64,000 bases of DNA from Snodgrassella alvi. Lineage in GTDB: Bacteria > Pseudomonadota > Gammaproteobacteria > Burkholderiales > Neisseriaceae. The notes under the pieces are model-generated. The model was not told where the DNA came from, made no database searches, and saw only the letters and a program-made list of their open reading frames with translations. Positions 45,625 through 54,398 of this stretch are shown piece by piece. The stretch's first letter is position 1, and the number at the start of each line of letters is the position of its first letter. The translations under genes were made by a program, and so were the position numbers. The stretch covers positions 186,001 through 250,000 of the forward strand of contig NZ_MEIK01000015.1 in assembly GCF_002777855.1 (NCBI RefSeq), written 5' to 3'.

Positions 45625-46632
45625 TTAAAAGATACCTTTCATGCCTTCAGGGGTATAACGTTCGCCCTGAATGTTGATAGTATTTTTTAAATCATTTAAA
45701 GTCTGAACATCAGCTGCGTCCAGTTTTAACAGACTTGCCTGATTGTTTTCGTGCAGGTATTTAGGGTTTTTGGTACCTGGAATCGGTACGATATGTTCCC
45801 ATTGAGCCAGCAACCACGCCAGTGCAATTTGTCCCATAGTACAATTGTATTTAACTGTCATTGGTTCGAGTGCCTGTAGAAGCCGTTTATTATGTTCCAG
45901 ATTCTCATCCTGAAAGCGTGGGTTAGTGCGGCGGAAATCATTTTCAGACAATTCGTCTTTGTTTTGAATTTTACCAGTCAGGAAACCACGACCCAGTGGA
46001 GAGTAGGGCACCAAACCAATATTTGATTTTTTCAAAACTGGAAGGATGTCATCTTCAATTTCGCGTGTCCATAAAGAATATTCGGTTTGTACTACATCCA
46101 CCGGATAAACAGCACAGGCACGCTGCAATACAGGCACAGATACTTCGCATAAACCAACATTGGCAATTTTGCCTTCTTTTACCAGATCAGCCAAAGTTTG
46201 CATGGTTTCTTCTATTACCGCATTCGGGTCAATACGGTGGATATAATAGAGGTCTATCTGTTCAATACCTAGTCGTGCCAAAGATTCATCACAGCATTTT
46301 CTAATATAGTCTGGATGGTTATTAATATTGCGGTTATATCCGGAAGTACTGTTTCTGTCTATACCGCACTTAGAAGCGATTGTCAGCCCAGCGCGGGTTG
46401 AAGCCGGCAGGGTTTTTAATACTGAACCAATCAGCTTTTCATTAGCACCGCGGCCATACATATCGGCTGTGTCAATTAGCGTAACGCCGCTGTCGATTAC
46501 CTCATGCAACATTGAGCTTGCTTTAGCTGTATCAATGTCGCCATAAAATTCACTCAGCCCCATGGCACCATAGCCAATAGCTGAAACGGTTAAATGCTGG
46601 CCAAGTTTTCTTTGTGGTAGAGATTGAGTCAT
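45625..46632 (-). CDS. Aldo/keto reductase
   Basis: A 335-aa NADPH-dependent TIM-barrel reductase. The catalytic tetrad is visible as Asp in TLIDTADMYG, its Tyr, Lys in IASKCG, and His in DLYYIHRID. VPYSPLGRGFLTGKI and IPIPGTKNPKYLHENNQA mark the cofactor site. The physiological substrate is unknown. A LysR-type regulator lies immediately upstream on the same strand, a usual arrangement for local control. Confidence 0.92.
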   Translation of the reverse strand: MTQSLPQRKLGQHLTVSAIGYGAMGLSEFYGDIDTAKASSMLHEVIDSGVTLIDTADMYGRGANEKLIGSVLKTLPASTRAGLTIASKCGIDRNSTSGYNRNINNHPDYIRKCCDESLARLGIEQIDLYYIHRIDPNAVIEETMQTLADLVKEGKIANVGLCEVSVPVLQRACAVYPVDVVQTEYSLWTREIEDDILPVLKKSNIGLVPYSPLGRGFLTGKIQNKDELSENDFRRTNPRFQDENLEHNKRLLQALEPMTVKYNCTMGQIALAWLLAQWEHIVPIPGTKNPKYLHENNQASLLKLDAADVQTLNDLKNTINIQGERYTPEGMKGIF

Positions 46633-46826
46633 TATTGATTTTCCCTTCAGTGAAATAATGCCAGAACTGTGTCTTTCAGGAATTTATCTCTTCGGCGCAG
46701 CTCTGAACAATGCTTAATTGCTGACACTGATAGTAATTAATCAAATCTGTTTAGAGAAATACAAAATTATTGATATAAAAAACATATCAATATGGTTGTA
46801 AATTTTTCCTTATTACAAACATAAGT

Positions 46827-47798
46827 TTATGCTGATTCTTTAGGTAAATCTTGTTGTGTAAAGTATTCCGTGATGGCCTGAATAGTAGGATTATCCATAG
46901 CTGAAGTATGCCACAGAAGATACATATCCATCGAAAGCATTTGTTCATATTTTGCAGTCAGTTTTTTATATACCACACCTGCTACTTGAGCCTGTGCCAT
47001 TGAATCAGGTAGTAGCAACATGGCTCTGCCCATAGCTATTTCCATAAGCATAGTCAAAAAATTTGGTAACTTTTCTTTTAGCAACAGTGGCTTGCTAAGT
47101 AGGCTATTTACCTTTTGTAATTTATCGTACAAATTGGGATGCTGGTAACGCTTACACCAATACAGCGGTAAATCCTGCACCATATTTAAATCAATTTCTT
47201 TTTCTACACTGGCCGGATGCTGCTCGGGCAAAGCCAACACCAGTTTTTCCTGATGAACTAATAAACTTTTGGCTTGAAGGCTGGTGTTTTCATATTCAGA
47301 AATAATCACCATATCTATATTGCTTTTATTAAATTCAGCCATAAGTTCTTTGCAAGTATAATCTTGCTGTAATAAGTCGATATGTTGATTAAAGCGGCGG
47401 ATAAATTCACTAAACAGTGGAATAAAATTAAAACCAAGAATCTTGGTAATACCCATTGTTACCTTACCAGCAGGCAAATTATGCACATAGTTGACTGCCT
47501 GTGATAAACCTTCCAGCCAGCTTTTCGCTTTTTCCCTGAATTCTCTGCCTTGTTCAGTCAGCAACACATAACGGGTATTGCGCAGCAGCAAAGTAGTTTG
47601 CAGTTTTTGTTCCAATTCCTTGATTTGCATAGATAGCGGCGGCTGACTAATGCCCAGACGGCTGGCAGCTTTCCGGAAATTACCTTCTTCACACACTGCC
47701 AGAAAATATTGCAGCTGCTTTATAGTCGGCAGATGCCGGCTGTAAAGAACTGAATTGTCTGGATGTAATTGTTCCTGAGGCGGTGGTGAATAAAGCAT
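46827..47798 (-). CDS. LysR-family transcriptional regulator
   Basis: 323 aa. The N-terminal winged helix-turn-helix is LPTIKQLQYFLAVCEEGNFRKAASRLGISQPPLSMQIKELEQKL (about residues 24-67), followed by LLLRNTRYVLLTEQGREF. The C-terminal effector domain begins about residue 110. AGGGGA lies 5 bases before the ATG. Its 23-residue N-terminal extension before the helix-turn-helix is longer than usual. It lies 194 bases upstream of the aldo/keto reductase gene in the same direction, so it is the probable regulator of that gene; effector unknown. Confidence 0.92.
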   Translation of the reverse strand: MLYSPPPQEQLHPDNSVLYSRHLPTIKQLQYFLAVCEEGNFRKAASRLGISQPPLSMQIKELEQKLQTTLLLRNTRYVLLTEQGREFREKAKSWLEGLSQAVNYVHNLPAGKVTMGITKILGFNFIPLFSEFIRRFNQHIDLLQQDYTCKELMAEFNKSNIDMVIISEYENTSLQAKSLLVHQEKLVLALPEQHPASVEKEIDLNMVQDLPLYWCKRYQHPNLYDKLQKVNSLLSKPLLLKEKLPNFLTMLMEIAMGRAMLLLPDSMAQAQVAGVVYKKLTAKYEQMLSMDMYLLWHTSAMDNPTIQAITEYFTQQDLPKESA

Positions 47799-48134
47799 AT
47801 TTTCCCCTGTTTAAAGTAATGAAAAAACAGCAATAGAGATAGTATAAATCAATTTAATTTCAAAAAAATATATGTATTCTGGTTACGATATGTTAATTTA
47901 TTTATTTCCTTCATTTTGCCGGTGTTTGCACTCTGTTGGGAAAAAATTCATTATGAGCAACTGGTGATACAGTATCTAAAAAAATGAAGCCAGTTACAAA
48001 GACCTAGACAGTGAAATTTTTACACTGAAGAATGGGTGTAATAAAACAGGTATAAGAGAAGTGGATACTGGCTTAATCTAATGGCCTATACCAACAGCAC
48101 AGATGATTATCAAGAGCAGGGTGTGAGTAAGTTT
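47799..48134. other. Intergenic region upstream of the LysR gene
   Basis: About 335 bases with no gene. The right part leads to the inverted repeat at 48135. The LysR promoter should lie at the left end on the minus strand. Confidence 0.3.
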
Positions 48135-48169
48135 AGCTGAATTGGCAGGTTTGCAATGCCAATTCAGCT
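48135..48169. repeat. Perfect 13-bp inverted repeat downstream of the ABC permease
   Basis: AGCTGAATTGGCA (48135-48147) and TGCCAATTCAGCT (48157-48169) flank a 9-base loop. It starts 26 bases past the permease stop, but neither strand has a T-run after it, so it would be a very stable hairpin without the usual terminator tail. Confidence 0.6.
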
Positions 48170-48194
48170 CGTGAACTTCTTTATTAGATTAAGT

Positions 48195-49001
48195 TTAATT
48201 GGCTAAAGATATATCCCGCCGTCTAAATATCATTACTGCTATAAGAAATAAGATGCAGGTATAGACAATATTGGCCGTAAAGGTAATATATAAATCTTTA
48301 TCTACATCTAAAGATTGAAAGTATGTGTTTTTGATTAATTCAATCAAATAATTATTTGCGTTTAGAGGGGATAATTTATAGATTAAACTATCTGGTGATA
48401 AATCGAAATAGCGTAAGTTTATAATTTTCCACAGACTATCTGCAAAGAAATAATAAATAAAACAGAAGGCAGTTATAAAGGCGGTACTGCTGGTGAGGGT
48501 TGAAAGTAGTAGAGCTAGTGAGGAGTAAAATATCGTTACCACTAAAGAAAGTGCAATAAATAGCACGACCGTTTTCAATATCGCGTTGAACTCGGGCAGA
48601 TGAGCTGTGGCCAATAGCTGTAATAATAAAACACCGATTGCACTTAATATCTGTAATACCGGCATAAACAGAATAATGGAGCCTATTTTTGCTAGTAGTA
48701 TTTTATAACGTTGGTAGGGGCGGGTAAGAATAAATTTGATTGTACCACTGGATATTTCTGTGCTCAGTGTATTGGACGCCATTAATATGGCAATATAATT
48801 AGAATAATAATAGCATATCGTCATCCCCCAGATAAATATCTTATCTGATTCTTCAGGTGTAATGCTTGTATCTGATTTGCTGACGGCCAGATATATTCCT
48901 CCATAATAAAAGATATATACAAACAATAATATCAATGGCATAACAATTGTGTAGGTGGATTTACTCAGGTATTTACGCCATTCATTGAAAATTAACTTCA
49001 T
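48195..49001 (-). CDS. ABC-2 type permease (bacitracin/lantibiotic exporter-like)
   Basis: A 268-aa inner-membrane protein with about six helices. The cytoplasmic motif TEISSGTIKFILTRPYQRYKILLAKIGS between helices 2 and 3 is typical of ABC-2 permeases of the BcrB or lantibiotic-immunity kind. It works with the ATPase encoded just upstream; the start overlaps that gene's end by one base. AT-rich codon use and closeness to Gram-positive style transporters suggest transfer. Substrate is unknown. Confidence 0.82.
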   Translation of the reverse strand: MKLIFNEWRKYLSKSTYTIVMPLILLFVYIFYYGGIYLAVSKSDTSITPEESDKIFIWGMTICYYYSNYIAILMASNTLSTEISSGTIKFILTRPYQRYKILLAKIGSIILFMPVLQILSAIGVLLLQLLATAHLPEFNAILKTVVLFIALSLVVTIFYSSLALLLSTLTSSTAFITAFCFIYYFFADSLWKIINLRYFDLSPDSLIYKLSPLNANNYLIELIKNTYFQSLDVDKDLYITFTANIVYTCILFLIAVMIFRRRDISLAN

Positions 49002-49951
49002 TATTTGATTCCTTTTTGATACTTTTGATTATCGTTATGAATGATGCTGAGGAAGGATTCTTCCAGTGAGCTTTGGGTTAGTTTTATGCTCAGCAGGGGT
49101 ATATTGTGTTCAATGAGTAGTTTGGCTATTTGTGCTCTTGGGTCTTCTTCTGATTGGTTAATCAAGATTTCGAGACTGTTAAGCTGATTGTTTACCTGAT
49201 AACCATGTTGCTGAAGTATTTCTTCAGCCTGTAATATGTTTCCTCCGACTTCTAGGTGAATGATATTATTGGATTTCCATAGAAAATCATGTATGGAGCC
49301 TGCATATATTTGTTTTCCTCGATTGATAATGAAAATATCGTTAACAATTTCCTGTAATTCGGAAAGGAGATGGCTGGAAATAATAATGCTGTTGCCGTCG
49401 CGGACAAAGTCTTTCATTAGGCTACGAAAATCTTTTATTCCCTCTGGATCAAGCCCATTCATGGGTTCGTCCAGAATAAGAACTTTAGGCTGATGAATGG
49501 TGGCATTGGCAACACCTAATCTTTGCCGCATGCCTAGGGAAAAGCCTTTTACTTTTTTCTTTTCTGCACCTTTAAGTCCAGTATGTGCCAATGTTTGCAT
49601 GATCTCTTCATTGGTGATGGCCCGGCGGCTCATATTGGCAAAAATTTGCAGATTTCTGAAACCAGACATGTAATTATAGAATTCCGGGTTTTCGATTATT
49701 GTGCCTAAATTAAATGCCGCTTTTTCAAAATCTTTCTGGATATCATAACCACAGATTTTGATTTCTCCGCTATTGGGAAACATTAGGCCGGTAAGCATTT
49801 TCAGCATGGTGGTTTTACCAGCGCCATTTGGGCCTATAAATCCCATGATGCGTCCGGGGGCAATTTTAAAGCTGATGTTTTCCAAAATCTGCCGGCCTGA
49901 AATTTTTTTGGAAACTTGGTTTACTTCTATCAGATAATCAGTATTGCTCAC
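49001..49951 (-). CDS. ABC transporter ATP-binding protein (BcrA-like)
   Basis: 316 aa. It shows Walker A GPNGAGKT, Q-loop IIENPEFYNYMSG, signature FSLGMRQRLGVANA, Walker B LILDEPMNGLDPEG and switch SSHLLSELQ, then a C-terminal regulatory extension (about 215-316). The NPEFYNYMSGFRNL and LDPEGIKDFRSLM patterns fit bacitracin/lantibiotic-type exporters. The start is GTG with AAAGG upstream. With the permease it makes a two-gene exporter; no peptide or synthesis gene is next to it. Confidence 0.87.
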   Translation of the reverse strand: MSNTDYLIEVNQVSKKISGRQILENISFKIAPGRIMGFIGPNGAGKTTMLKMLTGLMFPNSGEIKICGYDIQKDFEKAAFNLGTIIENPEFYNYMSGFRNLQIFANMSRRAITNEEIMQTLAHTGLKGAEKKKVKGFSLGMRQRLGVANATIHQPKVLILDEPMNGLDPEGIKDFRSLMKDFVRDGNSIIISSHLLSELQEIVNDIFIINRGKQIYAGSIHDFLWKSNNIIHLEVGGNILQAEEILQQHGYQVNNQLNSLEILINQSEEDPRAQIAKLLIEHNIPLLSIKLTQSSLEESFLSIIHNDNQKYQKGIK

Positions 49952-50767
49952 GATAAGCCTTTCTTATTGTTTGTTTTGTTGTGAATCGATTTGATGCAAG
50001 AGTTTCAAATTTTGCATATTTGTCTCCGATGAAAGATGTATGAATAATGATTTCAAAATATTTATAAATAATAATGTATTATACAAAAATTAACAATTAT
50101 ACCTAATAAATATGCAGAGTCACTTTTATGTTTGTGCGCATTAGTTGATATGTATGAGTTTTTAGATTTTTTGTAGTTTTTTTGGGTATGATATTGCGGC
50201 CGCATTTTTTAGAAATGAAGGCATGTCTACTAATATGTCAATGTTTTTTTTAGTTCGTTGAAATCTTTTTTAAACCAATTGATTGGTTACATTAGTATAA
50301 AAGTTGTTTTTAAATATTTTTGAATATTTTAATATTAATAAATACATATGATATATATTTTATTGATTTTATACTAAGTATTTTAGGTAGCTATTTAAAT
50401 TTTTGATATCGTTTATTTCTCAATAATGATTTAAAAACATTTTTTTAGGGCAACAAGGTTTATTTAAGGCTTATTAATAGATTAGCAATTTTGTCTTTGT
50501 TGATTATAAAGTTCTTGGTTTATTCGGATTCTGAAAAATTTGGATTATATTGTTTTTTTACTAATTAGAATGAATACTGGAATGTAGTTCCAATTTGTGT
50601 TGAAGCTTGGCAAGCAGGAAAGTGCTTGAGTGCTGGCTTGTTTGGATGATGCTGAAGTAGAAATTTTAGCTCTAGAGAAGAATGCAAGTTGATCTCTACT
50701 GGGAGTATATTTGCTGAATTCTTAATAAGATCGGCTAGTGTGAAAATTCTTGGGTAAGGCTGATAAT
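49952..50767. other. Extremely AT-rich gene-free stretch beside the tRNA genes
   Basis: Over 800 bases without a supportable gene, among the most AT-rich DNA of the window. It includes a lone GC palindrome TGCGGCCGCA at 50195-50204 followed by six T. A 70-codon frame at 50565-50777 on the minus strand has no ribosome site and runs into the tRNA terminator. I see no att-like duplication of the tRNA 3' end. Confidence 0.35.
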
Positions 50768-50797
50768 AAAAAAGCACAGCAAAAGCTGTGCTTTTTT
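50768..50797 (-). terminator. Terminator of the tRNA transcript
   Basis: A perfect 13-bp stem, AAAAAAGCACAGC/GCTGTGCTTTTTT, has an AAAA loop, 9 bases past the tRNA-Asp 3' end. Confidence 0.93.
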
Positions 50798-50805
50798 ATA
50801 TTATT

Positions 50806-50882
50806 TGGCGCGGCGGACGGGGCTCGAACCCGCGACCCCCGGCGTGACAGGCCGGTACTCTAACCAACTGAGCTACCACCGC
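50806..50882 (-). tRNA. tRNA-Asp (GTC)
   Basis: 77 bases including an encoded CCA. Acceptor GCGGTGG pairs with CCGCCGC (one G-U). The D-arm is GCTCAGTTGGTTAGAGT, the anticodon loop CTGTCAC gives GTC, and the T-arm is GCGGGTTCGAGCCCCGT. G73 is the aspartate discriminator. It is the downstream member of a tRNA-Val/tRNA-Asp pair. Confidence 0.97.
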
Positions 50883-50916
50883 GCAAGTTTTACGCTATTG
50901 CATAAAACAAAAAAAC

Positions 50917-50992
50917 TGGTGGGTGATGACGGAGTCGAACCGCCGACATTCTGCTTGTAAGGCAGACGCTCTACCAACTGAGCTAATCACCC
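50917..50992 (-). tRNA. tRNA-Val (TAC)
   Basis: 76 bases with encoded CCA. Acceptor GGGTGAT pairs with ATCACCC. The anticodon loop CTTACAA gives TAC, and the T-arm is CGGCGGTTCGACTCCGTC. It is separated from tRNA-Asp by 34 bases, so the two are surely cotranscribed. Confidence 0.97.
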
Positions 50993-51057
50993 GTACTTGG
51001 GAAAGACGCTATTAAACCAGATATGCTGTCGGCTGGCAAGTGTTGGATGTGAAAAAA

Positions 51058-53028
51058 TTAGCTCGTACCTTGTAATGACCAGTTTTCAAAGAGTATTACT
51101 TTGTCTCTGGGACCAAGTACGACAAGTGTATCTTCGGCCTTAAACTGAAAATCAGGACTGAATGTGCGTAGCTGATGTGCATTGCGGCGTACAGAAAGTA
51201 GTTTGATTTTTAGTTTCTCAAGTGGGAGTTCATTGATGCTTTTGCCGACGAGAAAAGCATCAGGTGGTAGGGTGAAGGCTTGACGATAATAATGTATGTT
51301 TTCTTCGGACAGTTCATCATCGCTGCCAGCAAACAGGCCTTCGAGCGCTTGGTAGCGGTTTTGGCGGATGCGTTGCATGATTTGATACACTTCATCAAAT
51401 GGTTTGCCGGAACTGAGCAATGCTTGGCTGGCCAATGTCAGGCTTGATTCTTTTTCGTCGGAGACGATGTCATCTGCACCCATATTGGTAAACACAGGAA
51501 TGTTGTCGTCGTTGGTTACGCGCACGATTACAGGCATGGTGGGTGCAATAAGCATGATGTTGTTGAGGATGTGTTTGGCCTCGGTCATGTTGTTGATGGT
51601 AATGAGTACGGTATTGGCTCGTTTCAAGCCTGCTGCCTGCAGAACTTCCTGTCGTTTGGCATCACCAAAGGTGACTGGTTCACCAGCCGCTTTGGCTGTG
51701 GCAACTCGCTCGGCATCCAAATCAATGGCGTAGTAGGGTGTGTCTTCTTGTTGCAATATGCGGGCGATGCTCTGGCCGCAACGTCCAAAGCCGATGATAA
51801 GGATGTGGTCGGACTTACTCATGGTTTCAACGAGTATGGTTTGCAAGTCTGCAGCCTGTTCGTCCCAGCTGCGTTTTACCAATAATCCTGAGAGTTTATC
51901 TGCACTTTTCATGATAAAGGGTGCCAGTATCATGGAGAGTAGGATGGCGGCGATGGCAGCCTGTTGCAAATTGAGTGAGATAAGTCCAAGCGCACCGCTG
52001 ATGGCAAGCATAACAAAACCAAATTCGCCTCCTTGTGCCAGATACAAGGCTGTTTTTGTGCTGTCGCTGCTGTTTTCTTTCATGTAGCGGCCAATGCCGT
52101 AGAGAACGCCTGCTTTGAGGACAATGAGAAGAGCGCATAGAACCAGTATCATGAGCCAGCTGGATTGTAATACTTGTATGTTTAGCTTCATGCCAATGGT
52201 GATAAAGAAGAAGCCGAGAAGGATGTCGCGAAAGGGGCGAATGTCGTCTTCTACTTGATAACGGTATTCGGTTTCGGAAATCAGCATGCCTGCAACGAAT
52301 GCACCAAGTGCCAGTGACAGGCCGGCCAATTGGGTGAGATAGGCCACGCCAAGGGTCACCAGCAATACGTTTATCATGAAAAGTTCACTGGACTTGGTAC
52401 GTGCAATTAAGCGAAACCATACGGGCATGATTCTGCTGCCGACTATCAGCAACAAACCAAGTGCCAGTGCCATAGTTAGAAGTGCTTTGCCCATTTGCAG
52501 TATTAGGCCGTCACTACTGTGTGCTAGTGCTGGAAACAGAATCATTAAGGGTACGACGGCTATGTCCTGCATCAGCAGTACGCCCATAATCATGTGGCCG
52601 TAATGTTGGCTGAGTTCGTTTTTTTCAACCATAATGCGGCTGACGATGGCGGTAGACGACATCGTCATGGCGGCAGCAAGGGTAAAAGCCCATGTAAGCT
52701 GAATCCCCATCAGCCCAAAAATGATAAACAGGGCTAGGAGCGTAAGGATAACTTGTAGCCCTCCTAGTCCAAGTACCAGCCGGCGCATGGCTTTGAGTTT
52801 GCCAATGGAAAATTCAAGTCCGATGCTGAACATGAGGAAGGTGATGCCGATTTCACCGATGAATTCAGTGGCATGGCTTTGGTTAATCAGATGCAGCCAG
52901 CCCGGACCGGCCATAAAACCGACGACGAGATAGCCAAGCATAGCGGGAATGTGCAGACGTCGGCAGATGATGGCGGCCAAAACGGCTACCAAAAGAATCA
53001 TCACGACAGGGCCAAGAGAAATATGCAT
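51058..53028 (-). CDS. Kef-type K+/H+ antiporter with RCK domains (CPA2 family)
   Basis: 656 aa. The first ~390 residues form a 12-13-helix Na+/H+-exchanger-like domain (AMLGYLVVGFMAGPG, LEFSIGKLK, GVLLMQDIAVVPL, LSLALGAFVAGMLISETEYRYQVEDDI, LAQGGEFGFVML). A RCK/TrkA-N domain follows (HILIIGFGRCGQSIARIL, about 410-428; ITINNMTEAKHILNN), then a TrkA-C domain (about 565-650). It likely exports K+ or exchanges cations under stress. YbaL is the closest layout; the glutathione-binding KefC details cannot be confirmed. Single gene downstream of nothing obvious. Confidence 0.92.
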   Translation of the reverse strand: MHISLGPVVMILLVAVLAAIICRRLHIPAMLGYLVVGFMAGPGWLHLINQSHATEFIGEIGITFLMFSIGLEFSIGKLKAMRRLVLGLGGLQVILTLLALFIIFGLMGIQLTWAFTLAAAMTMSSTAIVSRIMVEKNELSQHYGHMIMGVLLMQDIAVVPLMILFPALAHSSDGLILQMGKALLTMALALGLLLIVGSRIMPVWFRLIARTKSSELFMINVLLVTLGVAYLTQLAGLSLALGAFVAGMLISETEYRYQVEDDIRPFRDILLGFFFITIGMKLNIQVLQSSWLMILVLCALLIVLKAGVLYGIGRYMKENSSDSTKTALYLAQGGEFGFVMLAISGALGLISLNLQQAAIAAILLSMILAPFIMKSADKLSGLLVKRSWDEQAADLQTILVETMSKSDHILIIGFGRCGQSIARILQQEDTPYYAIDLDAERVATAKAAGEPVTFGDAKRQEVLQAAGLKRANTVLITINNMTEAKHILNNIMLIAPTMPVIVRVTNDDNIPVFTNMGADDIVSDEKESSLTLASQALLSSGKPFDEVYQIMQRIRQNRYQALEGLFAGSDDELSEENIHYYRQAFTLPPDAFLVGKSINELPLEKLKIKLLSVRRNAHQLRTFSPDFQFKAEDTLVVLGPRDKVILFENWSLQGTS

Positions 53029-53121
53029 AATTCTTTGATTTTATTTAATTAAAATTTTATTATCATATTTTAACATAGATGTTTTGGCTTGTGCGGATAA
53101 TCCTAAGTATTGCTGATTTTT

Positions 53122-53973
53122 TCAGGTGAGTTTATGTAAATATTTGCGCAATTGTTTTAATGCGGTCCATGCTGTGGCTTTTAAATGGCTTTGACGCAAT
53201 AATCTTGCCGGATGAGGAGAGATGACATAGGGAATGTTGTGCAGATTCTGAGCCAGCACTGATTGATCAAGGCGGCTGAATGTTTGTCCTAAAAGTAATA
53301 TTGCCTGAGGCTGAATGTGTTTGATTTGTGCACTCAGATAAGGCAAACATGCTTGTAGCTGTTCGCTGGTTACTTTAAGACTAACATTAGGCGCACATTT
53401 TACTTGACTGGTATAGAAAACTTCCTCGGAGCTAATGTTGATGGCGGCGAGCATATTGCTGAGCAGTTGGCCGACTTCGCCGCTGAATAGTTGCTGGTTG
53501 CTGTCGTCAGGTGGTGCCGGATTGGTGCTGATAACCAGTAGACGAGCATTTGCCGAACCATAGCCAGATAGGGGCGTGCAGCGCTCCTGATGCAGGTTGC
53601 AGCGGGTGCAGGCAGCTAATGCTGCGGGTATGGCTTCGTAGCTGAGTTTTAAATTATCTGTTGTGCTCTGGCTGCAGAAGTTTTGCCGTTCTTCAGTTTG
53701 AGTGGTGGTCGTGGTTTCACTAGCTGCTTGAGGTGGCTGCCTGATGATGTGTTGAAGGGCAGCGCGGTGTGAATGATGGATAGTTTCTTTTGTTGTTGGA
53801 TTCTGTATGGCACTGGTACTGGAATGTACGGATTCTCTAGGTGGTGCAGGTTGCTTAGCTGTGACAGTTTGTGCCGGAGCTGGCTGTACGGGGAGCAGAG
53901 AGGCAGTCTGTGCCAACCACATCGGTCCCAGCCCGAGTGCCTCGTGTAAATACAGATAACGGCTGTCTAACAT
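53122..53973 (-). CDS. Uracil-DNA glycosylase superfamily protein with altered motif 1
   Basis: 283 aa. A variable Pro/Gln/Thr-rich N-terminal half (to about 115) precedes a family 4-like UDG domain. Four iron-sulfur cysteines are where family 4 has them: two in CTRC, one in SQVKCAPN and one in QACLPYL. FSGEVGQLLSNML and YVISPHPARLLRQSHLK fit family motifs. But the first active-site motif, GEAPGxxED in family 4, reads STNPAPPDD here. It may be a non-catalytic or altered member. It overlaps rimI by 7 bases; tsaB-rimI-this gene form one operon. Confidence 0.8.
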   Translation of the reverse strand: MLDSRYLYLHEALGLGPMWLAQTASLLPVQPAPAQTVTAKQPAPPRESVHSSTSAIQNPTTKETIHHSHRAALQHIIRQPPQAASETTTTTQTEERQNFCSQSTTDNLKLSYEAIPAALAACTRCNLHQERCTPLSGYGSANARLLVISTNPAPPDDSNQQLFSGEVGQLLSNMLAAINISSEEVFYTSQVKCAPNVSLKVTSEQLQACLPYLSAQIKHIQPQAILLLGQTFSRLDQSVLAQNLHNIPYVISPHPARLLRQSHLKATAWTALKQLRKYLHKLT

Positions 53974-54398
53974 CGTTTTTCCATGATTATGGCATCTTCA
54001 CCATTTTGGTAATAACTTTTGCGCAAGCCACAGTTTTCGAAACCATTGCGCTTGTACAGCTTGATGGCGCCCATGTTGCTGGAGCGTACTTCGAGCAATA
54101 TACGGTCGATAGTCTCTGCTTGTACACTTTGAAAGAGATGATTTAGTAATTGCTGGGCATAGCCTTGGCGTCTGTGTGCCGGATGGGTGTCAAGCAGGTG
54201 AATTTCTGCTTCATTCGGTATTTTTTGCCATACTAGCATGGCTACGATGCCATGTTCGGGTAGGTCGACAACCCAGATGGGCTGAGCTGCAGAGATGCTG
54301 TTGGTTAGCTGGGTGGTAGACCAAGGTGCGGGATTGCAAAGCTGTTCCAATTTCACTAAAACAGGAATGTCGGTTAGCTGAGCGGTACGAATGGTCAT
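53967..54398 (-). CDS. rimI: Ribosomal protein S18-alanine N-acetyltransferase (RimI)
   Basis: A 143-aa GNAT acetyltransferase. Motif A, binding acetyl-CoA, is HPAHRRQGYAQQLLNHLF (about 75-92). LLEVRSSNMGAIKLYKRNGF and the C-terminal YYQNGEDAIIMEK are RimI-typical. It acetylates the N terminus of S18 in E. coli. Pairing with tsaB, whose stop it overlaps by 4 bases, is the standard arrangement and supports the name. Confidence 0.92.
   Translation of the reverse strand: MTIRTAQLTDIPVLVKLEQLCNPAPWSTTQLTNSISAAQPIWVVDLPEHGIVAMLVWQKIPNEAEIHLLDTHPAHRRQGYAQQLLNHLFQSVQAETIDRILLEVRSSNMGAIKLYKRNGFENCGLRKSYYQNGEDAIIMEKRC

Noticed and set aside
50565-50777. 70-codon frame between the ABC exporter and tRNA-Asp
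   Set aside because: No ribosome site, overlaps the tRNA terminator, no family resemblance.
49952-50805. Integration site with duplicated tRNA-Asp 3' end
   Set aside because: No second copy of the tRNA 3' sequence was seen across the AT-rich stretch.
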